DNA from: Flammeovirgaceae bacterium UBA2366
GTDB lineage: Bacteria > Bacteroidota > Bacteroidia > Cytophagales > Cyclobacteriaceae
Direction of reading: 5' to 3'
DNA: 64,000 nucleotides
Assembly: GCA_002344065.1 (NCBI GenBank)
Contig: DDTK01000004.1
Span: forward strand, 1 to 64,000
A model generated the notes under the pieces. It was not told the DNA's origin. It did no database searches and was given only the letters and a program-made list of their open reading frames with translations. Below, one piece after another: positions 60,311 through 64,000 of this stretch (within the stretch, counting starts at the first letter, position 1; each line of letters starts with the position of its first letter). The position numbers were made by a program, and so were the translations under genes.

Positions 60311-61344
60311 TTGTTTACGGCTCGTATGGTTATACCGGCAAACTGGTTGTTGAAGAATGTAAAAAGAAAAATCTTTCTGTCATTCTTTCAGGCCGAAATG
60401 AAGAAGCGCTCAAAAAACAAAGCGAACAAAGTGGCTATCCCTATAAGACCGTTGATATTGGCGATCACACAGGACTAGTAAACTTATTGAAAGAAGGCAA
60501 GATTGTCATTCACTGTGGCGGCCCGTTCCGGCACACGGCAAAGAAGATGATAGACGCCTGTCTTGAGGCCAATACACACTATACAGACATCACCGGTGAA
60601 TATGAGGTTTTTGAATTGCTGGCCGGCTATGATGCAAAAGCAACACAAGCCGGACTTACTGTATTACCAGGAACAGGCTTCGATGTTGTGCCCTCCGATT
60701 GCCTGGCCCTGCACCTGAAAAACAAATTACCCTCCGCCACGCACCTCCAACTTGCCTTCACCATGTCGAAAGGCGGGCTTTCGCGCGGAACCAAGAAAAG
60801 CATGACAGAAGGATTGGGGTATGGCGGCATGATCCGTGAAAACGGTGAACTCGTTTCGCTTCAGCTTGGCGATAAGGTAAGGGATGTTGACTTTGGTGAG
60901 TTTAAAATGAAAACTTTATGCATACCCTGGGGCGATATTTCAACCGCCTGGCGCAGCACCGGTATTCCGAACATTGAAGTGTACACAGGCGCAACAGCCG
61001 GCATGATAAAAAATGCCAAAAGAAGCAGATACCTGAACTGGCTGTTGCGCATGAAGTGGGTAAAAACACTCATGCTAAAACAGGTCGACAAAAAACCCGG
61101 AGGCCCATCAGAAGAGAAATTGCTCACCGGAAAAAGCTATTTGTGGGGAAAAGTTTGGAACGAGAACGGTGAGCAGGCGGAAGCCCGGCTTGAAACCGTG
61201 AGCGGTTATTTACTTACGGCAAAAACAAGCGTGCTTATTGCAGAAAAAATCCTGAACGGAAATTTTAAAACAGGTTATCAGACCCCCGCAATGGCTTATG
61301 GCGAAGATTTAATTATGGAAATTGAGGGATCGAAACGATATTAA
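60298..61344 (+). CDS. Saccharopine-dehydrogenase-like / trans-acting enoyl reductase family protein
   Basis: A 348-residue protein with a Rossmann nucleotide motif VYGSYGYTGKLVVEE at residues 5-19, and HCGGPFRHTAKKMIDACLEANTHYTDITGEYEVF followed by LPGTGFDVVPSDCLAL, as in the mycobacterial enoyl-reductase-like and saccharopine dehydrogenase-like families. It probably uses NADP(H). It is translationally coupled with the MFS gene (13-base overlap). Confidence 0.88.
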   Translation: MEKIIVYGSYGYTGKLVVEECKKKNLSVILSGRNEEALKKQSEQSGYPYKTVDIGDHTGLVNLLKEGKIVIHCGGPFRHTAKKMIDACLEANTHYTDITGEYEVFELLAGYDAKATQAGLTVLPGTGFDVVPSDCLALHLKNKLPSATHLQLAFTMSKGGLSRGTKKSMTEGLGYGGMIRENGELVSLQLGDKVRDVDFGEFKMKTLCIPWGDISTAWRSTGIPNIEVYTGATAGMIKNAKRSRYLNWLLRMKWVKTLMLKQVDKKPGGPSEEKLLTGKSYLWGKVWNENGEQAEARLETVSGYLLTAKTSVLIAEKILNGNFKTGYQTPAMAYGEDLIMEIEGSKRY

Positions 61345-61399
61345 CCCTCGAATACAGGATTACCAATTTTGTATAATTACTAACTAAAAGAAAATCACC

Positions 61400-62089
61400 A
61401 TGAAAAAAGCACTTCTCCTATTCTTAGCTTTCGCATTTTCACTTAACCTCTTTGCTCAATGCAATGATTACTACGTATTGGAACAAGGCACCGAATGGAC
61501 GTACGAAAACTTTGGCAAGAATGGCAAAACATCCGGCAAGAATCAGCAAAAGGTTACCGCCTATGAAAAAATCGGTAACGGTTATAAGGCCACCGTCAAC
61601 TCCGTGATTTTTAGTGATAAGGGTAAAAAAGTTATGGAGGGCGATTTGGAAATGACGTGCGAAAATGGTGTGATGACCATGGACATGCGCAAGTTCATTC
61701 CGGAAGAACAACAAAAAGCCTTCAGTTCATATGAAATGAAAATGGAATCAGAAAATCTTGAGCTTCCCTCAAAATTATCAGCCGGACAAACCCTGAAAAA
61801 CGGTTCCATAACCATGACGGCAACAGGTAGCCCGATTCCTATGACTATGTCTGTACAGATTACGGACAGAAAAGTAGTTGGCAAAGAAACGATAACCACA
61901 CCGGCCGGAACATTTGAGTGCTACAAAATCACCAGCAAGTCGACTACCCAATCAAAAATGGGAATAAATATGACGTTTGAATTTTCATCCACCGAATGGA
62001 TCGCTGAAAAAGTGGGCATGGTAAAAAGTGAGTCGTTCGATAAGAATGGAAAATCAAATGGCTACACGGTGTTGATCAGCAGAAAATAA
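61400..62089 (+). CDS. TapB/DUF3108-like exported protein
   Basis: A 229-residue protein with a signal peptide (residues 1-19, ending LFAQ). It starts CNDYYVLEQGTEWTYENFGKNGK and contains ITTPAGTFECYKITSKST near residue 170, the pattern of the TapB/DUF3108-like family. Function unknown. It is probably periplasmic or outer membrane associated. Separated from the upstream gene by 55 bases. Confidence 0.82.
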   Translation: MKKALLLFLAFAFSLNLFAQCNDYYVLEQGTEWTYENFGKNGKTSGKNQQKVTAYEKIGNGYKATVNSVIFSDKGKKVMEGDLEMTCENGVMTMDMRKFIPEEQQKAFSSYEMKMESENLELPSKLSAGQTLKNGSITMTATGSPIPMTMSVQITDRKVVGKETITTPAGTFECYKITSKSTTQSKMGINMTFEFSSTEWIAEKVGMVKSESFDKNGKSNGYTVLISRK

Positions 62090-62101
62090 TACAGAGAATG
62101 G

Positions 62102-62131
62102 TGGGCGGAATTCCAAAAAGTCTTCCGCCCA
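62102..62131. terminator. Convergent hairpin
   Basis: TGGGCGGAA (62102-62110) pairs with TTCCGCCCA (62123-62131) around a 12-nt loop, between the converging exported-protein gene and the small WYL-like gene. T tracts are weak. Confidence 0.5.
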
Positions 62132-62440
62132 TTAAATATGAAACACCCAGTCTTTATACTGCCCGTCCAACGGGTTGAAATCATCGTGTTTTATGAAATG
62201 TAAATCCGTTATTTCAATTTGTTCGATGTTTGCCAATTTCAGATTTCTATATCCTGCTGTGCGTCCGGCTTTGGTAAAACCCAGCTCCTGCCAGCAAACC
62301 AGCATAATTTTATTAGCAGCTGTTTGGCAAATGCCATACGGATGAACAAGTCGTTCAATAGGCTCTCCTTTCAATCGAATCCTGCACTTCAATTTCTTCT
62401 CACCAGCTTCCCAAAGTTGTTGTGTTACTTCCTCAATCAA
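62132..62440 (-). CDS. Small WYL-like protein coupled to selD
   Basis: A 102-residue protein starting with TTG at 62440, overlapping the selD stop by four bases (TTGA). It resembles a free-standing WYL domain (RLVHPYGIC, VCWQELGFTKAGR-TAGYRNLKLANIEQIEITDLHF), without a DNA-binding part. Its tight coupling to selD suggests a role in selenium metabolism or its regulation, but none is known. No other start is available. Confidence 0.75.
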   Translation of the reverse strand: MIEEVTQQLWEAGEKKLKCRIRLKGEPIERLVHPYGICQTAANKIMLVCWQELGFTKAGRTAGYRNLKLANIEQIEITDLHFIKHDDFNPLDGQYKDWVFHI

Positions 62441-63471
62441 GCGACAATTGTTATGTGTGATGGTGTTTTTTCGATCAACTTACCAAACGGCTTAAGGGAA
62501 AGTCCATGCTCATACGCTACGCGTTCAAATTCGTGTACATGATTTTCCTCAACACATACGAGCAACCCACCACTGGTTTGCGGATCGCAAAGTGTAAGCA
62601 ATGACTCTGATCCAATACCGGTTACTTTGCCGTCATAACTTTGCCAATTTCGCATGGTGTTATCGGGGTAAATCATTTTAGAAGCATAGTGTGATAGATT
62701 TTTAATTAGCGGAATTTTTGAATAGGTAATCTCCGCAGAAAGTTGGCTTCCTTCACACACTTCAAGCAAATGTCCAAGCAATCCAAAGCCGGTTACATCA
62801 GTCATGGCGGATACATACGGTAGCGTACCGAAAACTTCACCAACTGCATTCAGTGAAGTCATGATACGGACAGCCTCCGTTACATCATCAGGTTGTGCTG
62901 CACCGCGCTTTTGTGCTGTAGAAATCATACCTACACCCAGTGGCTTGGTCAGGTAAAGCTGATCACCTGTTTTGGCCGTATTATTTTTTTTGAGGTGCTG
63001 TTTGAGAACCGTACCGGTTACTGCCAATCCAAAAATCGGTTCAGGACTATCAATACTATGGCCACCGGCAACAGGAATATTAGCCTGATCGCAAATGGAT
63101 TTCGCACCTTCCAAAACCTGCCGAGCCACTTCAACCGGAATTTTTTCCACAGGCCAACCCAAAATAGCCAGGGCCATCATCGGTTTACCGCCCATGGCAT
63201 ATACATCGCTTATGGCATTGGTGGCCGCAATGGCACCAAAGGAAAAGGCATCATCAACTATGGGCATAAAAAAGTCTGTAGTACTGATAATACACGTGTC
63301 GCTATTTAATTCATAAACAGCTGCATCATCTTTCGATTCATTGCCAACCAACAATTGAGGAAACAGTTTCTTTTCGCCTGTTGTTTTTAAAATCTTCTCT
63401 AATGTAGCCGGAGCAATTTTACATCCGCATCCTGAGCCGTGAGAGAACTGAGTGAGTTTGATATCAGTCAT
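62437..63471 (-). CDS. selD: Selenide, water dikinase
   Basis: A 344-residue SelD. The N-terminal catalytic motif GSGCGCKI holds Cys15 (equivalent to E. coli Cys17) and Lys18; Cys rather than selenocysteine is used. DDAAVYEL, TTDFFMPIVDD, SDVYAMGGKPMMAL, AGGHSIDSPEP and TDVTGFGLLGHLLE follow. It makes selenophosphate from selenide and ATP. mnmH lies just upstream; no selA or selB is seen, so the product probably serves 2-selenouridine formation in tRNA. Confidence 0.95.
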   Translation of the reverse strand: MTDIKLTQFSHGSGCGCKIAPATLEKILKTTGEKKLFPQLLVGNESKDDAAVYELNSDTCIISTTDFFMPIVDDAFSFGAIAATNAISDVYAMGGKPMMALAILGWPVEKIPVEVARQVLEGAKSICDQANIPVAGGHSIDSPEPIFGLAVTGTVLKQHLKKNNTAKTGDQLYLTKPLGVGMISTAQKRGAAQPDDVTEAVRIMTSLNAVGEVFGTLPYVSAMTDVTGFGLLGHLLEVCEGSQLSAEITYSKIPLIKNLSHYASKMIYPDNTMRNWQSYDGKVTGIGSESLLTLCDPQTSGGLLVCVEENHVHEFERVAYEHGLSLKPFGKLIEKTPSHITIVA

Positions 63472-63479
63472 AAAAATAT

Positions 63480-64000
63480 CTATGTGGTCAAAATATCTTT
63501 GAGCGCTAAGTCAATGCTTTTTCCATCCCACGAAAGGCGTTTAACAATTCGTTTTTGCTTTCGCTCAAGTCCATTGCGATAGGCTTTGTCGTAATAGGTC
63601 AACAAAACATCAATCGTACTGCTCCAATCGTTTTGTAACAATTTTTCTGCAGCTATATTAAAATGTTGCCCTCCAAGTTTCTTCGTAATCTTTTTCATGG
63701 CCTCCAGAAACTGCTCAGGATCGGTTTCACCATACTCTTTTACCAATCGCTGAATCCGGATCTCCTTCGGAACATCAATTTCCACCACTTGTGATTGGTT
63801 CATTGTTCGCCACAACGGCTCCGGTAAAAATATTTTTCCAATCGCAATGGACTCATCTTCAATCCAGATCCGCCTGGAAACATCTAACTTTAAAACAGTC
63901 TCAAACAAATCATTTTGAAATTGCTCCGTAGTGGGCTGTGTCGGCATGCTCAAGCCTCCAAAAACGGATCCTTTATGTTGTGCGAGCAACTCCAGATCAA
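63480..64000 (-). CDS. mnmH: tRNA 2-selenouridine synthase MnmH, C-terminal part
   Basis: The reading frame is open to the window edge; 173 residues are seen. LLAQHKGSVFGGLS, PTTEQFQNDLF, RRIWIEDESIAIGKIFLPEPLW and VVEIDVPKEIRIQRLV match the C-terminal P-loop half of MnmH/SelU. The N-terminal rhodanese domain lies outside the window. The enzyme replaces sulfur by selenium at U34 of some tRNAs using SelD product. It precedes selD by eight bases. Confidence 0.92.
   Translation of the reverse strand, partial: DLELLAQHKGSVFGGLSMPTQPTTEQFQNDLFETVLKLDVSRRIWIEDESIAIGKIFLPEPLWRTMNQSQVVEIDVPKEIRIQRLVKEYGETDPEQFLEAMKKITKKLGGQHFNIAAEKLLQNDWSSTIDVLLTYYDKAYRNGLERKQKRIVKRLSWDGKSIDLALKDILTT

Noticed and set aside
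1..64000. CRISPR array, prophage, transposase or toxin-antitoxin system
   Set aside because: No regularly spaced repeats, Cas, phage structural, transposase or paired small toxin genes were recognised anywhere in the window.

Overview
The window is chromosomal DNA of a free-living Bacteroidota, most likely of the Cytophagales/Cytophagia type. Evidence is the mix of Bacteroidota-specific families (DUF2480, GLPGLI, carboxypeptidase-regulatory-domain outer-membrane receptors, permease-prefix FtsX proteins), absence of strong Shine-Dalgarno sequences, and several promoters that fit the phylum consensus TTG-N18-20-TAnnTTTG. No phage, insertion sequence, rRNA operon or CRISPR array was seen. All assignments rest on reading sequence and recalled family knowledge; no search was run.

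Layout. 1-3.7 kb: a leftward housekeeping operon rpmH-rnpA-S41 protease-tsaB-DUF2480. 3.7-11.6 kb: sugar kinase, glycerophosphodiesterase, a GLPGLI/outer-membrane receptor pair, and a divergent histidine kinase/response regulator. 11.7-14.4 kb: trehalose unit (MFS transporter plus GH37 trehalase). 14.4-17.2 kb: envelope proteins, including a DUF4136 lipoprotein split by a frameshift. 17.1-20.4 kb: a redox/stress cluster (two pirins, nitroreductase, OsmC, CDGSH protein). 20.4-30.5 kb: accessory stress genes, with two HxlR regulators each divergent from a unit holding an F420-reductase-like gene, a BLUF photoreceptor, GlxA/SDR, SRPBCC, VOC and DUF1801 proteins. 30.5-35.6 kb: three serine hydrolases with membrane proteins. 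35.6-38.1 kb: 5-oxoprolinase genes pxpBCA. 38.2-44.6 kb: PadR and a large permease, alpha/beta hydrolase, AraC, MarR, YdeI-like. 44.6-47.1 kb: PBP1A. 47.3-47.8 kb: tRNA-Val with a small GIY-YIG cassette and a partial tRNA copy. 47.9-53.9 kb: AsmA-like protein, homogentisate dioxygenase, peroxiredoxin-like protein, purN, UbiA prenyltransferase. 54-56.6 kb: a TPP-riboswitch-controlled TonB receptor. 56.7-61.3 kb: biotin carrier, pyrH, frr, MFS, saccharopine-dehydrogenase-like. 62-64 kb: selenium operon mnmH-selD plus a small WYL-like gene.

Connections. The most unusual locus is the tRNA-Val/GIY-YIG cassette: an intact tRNA, its terminator, an 87-codon GIY-YIG nuclease whose last codons and stop lie inside a 63-nt degenerate copy of the same tRNA's 3' part, then a second terminator. 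A second useful observation is a nearly identical operator over the promoters of the marR gene (43.5 kb) and the pirin cluster (20.4 kb), which suggests one MarR repressor controls both. A thiamine-pyrophosphate riboswitch identifies the TonB receptor at 54-56.4 kb as a thiamine-type transporter. Word-like short repeats fill three intergenic spaces and in two cases supply the terminal codons of neighbouring genes (purN N-terminus, OsmC C-terminus).
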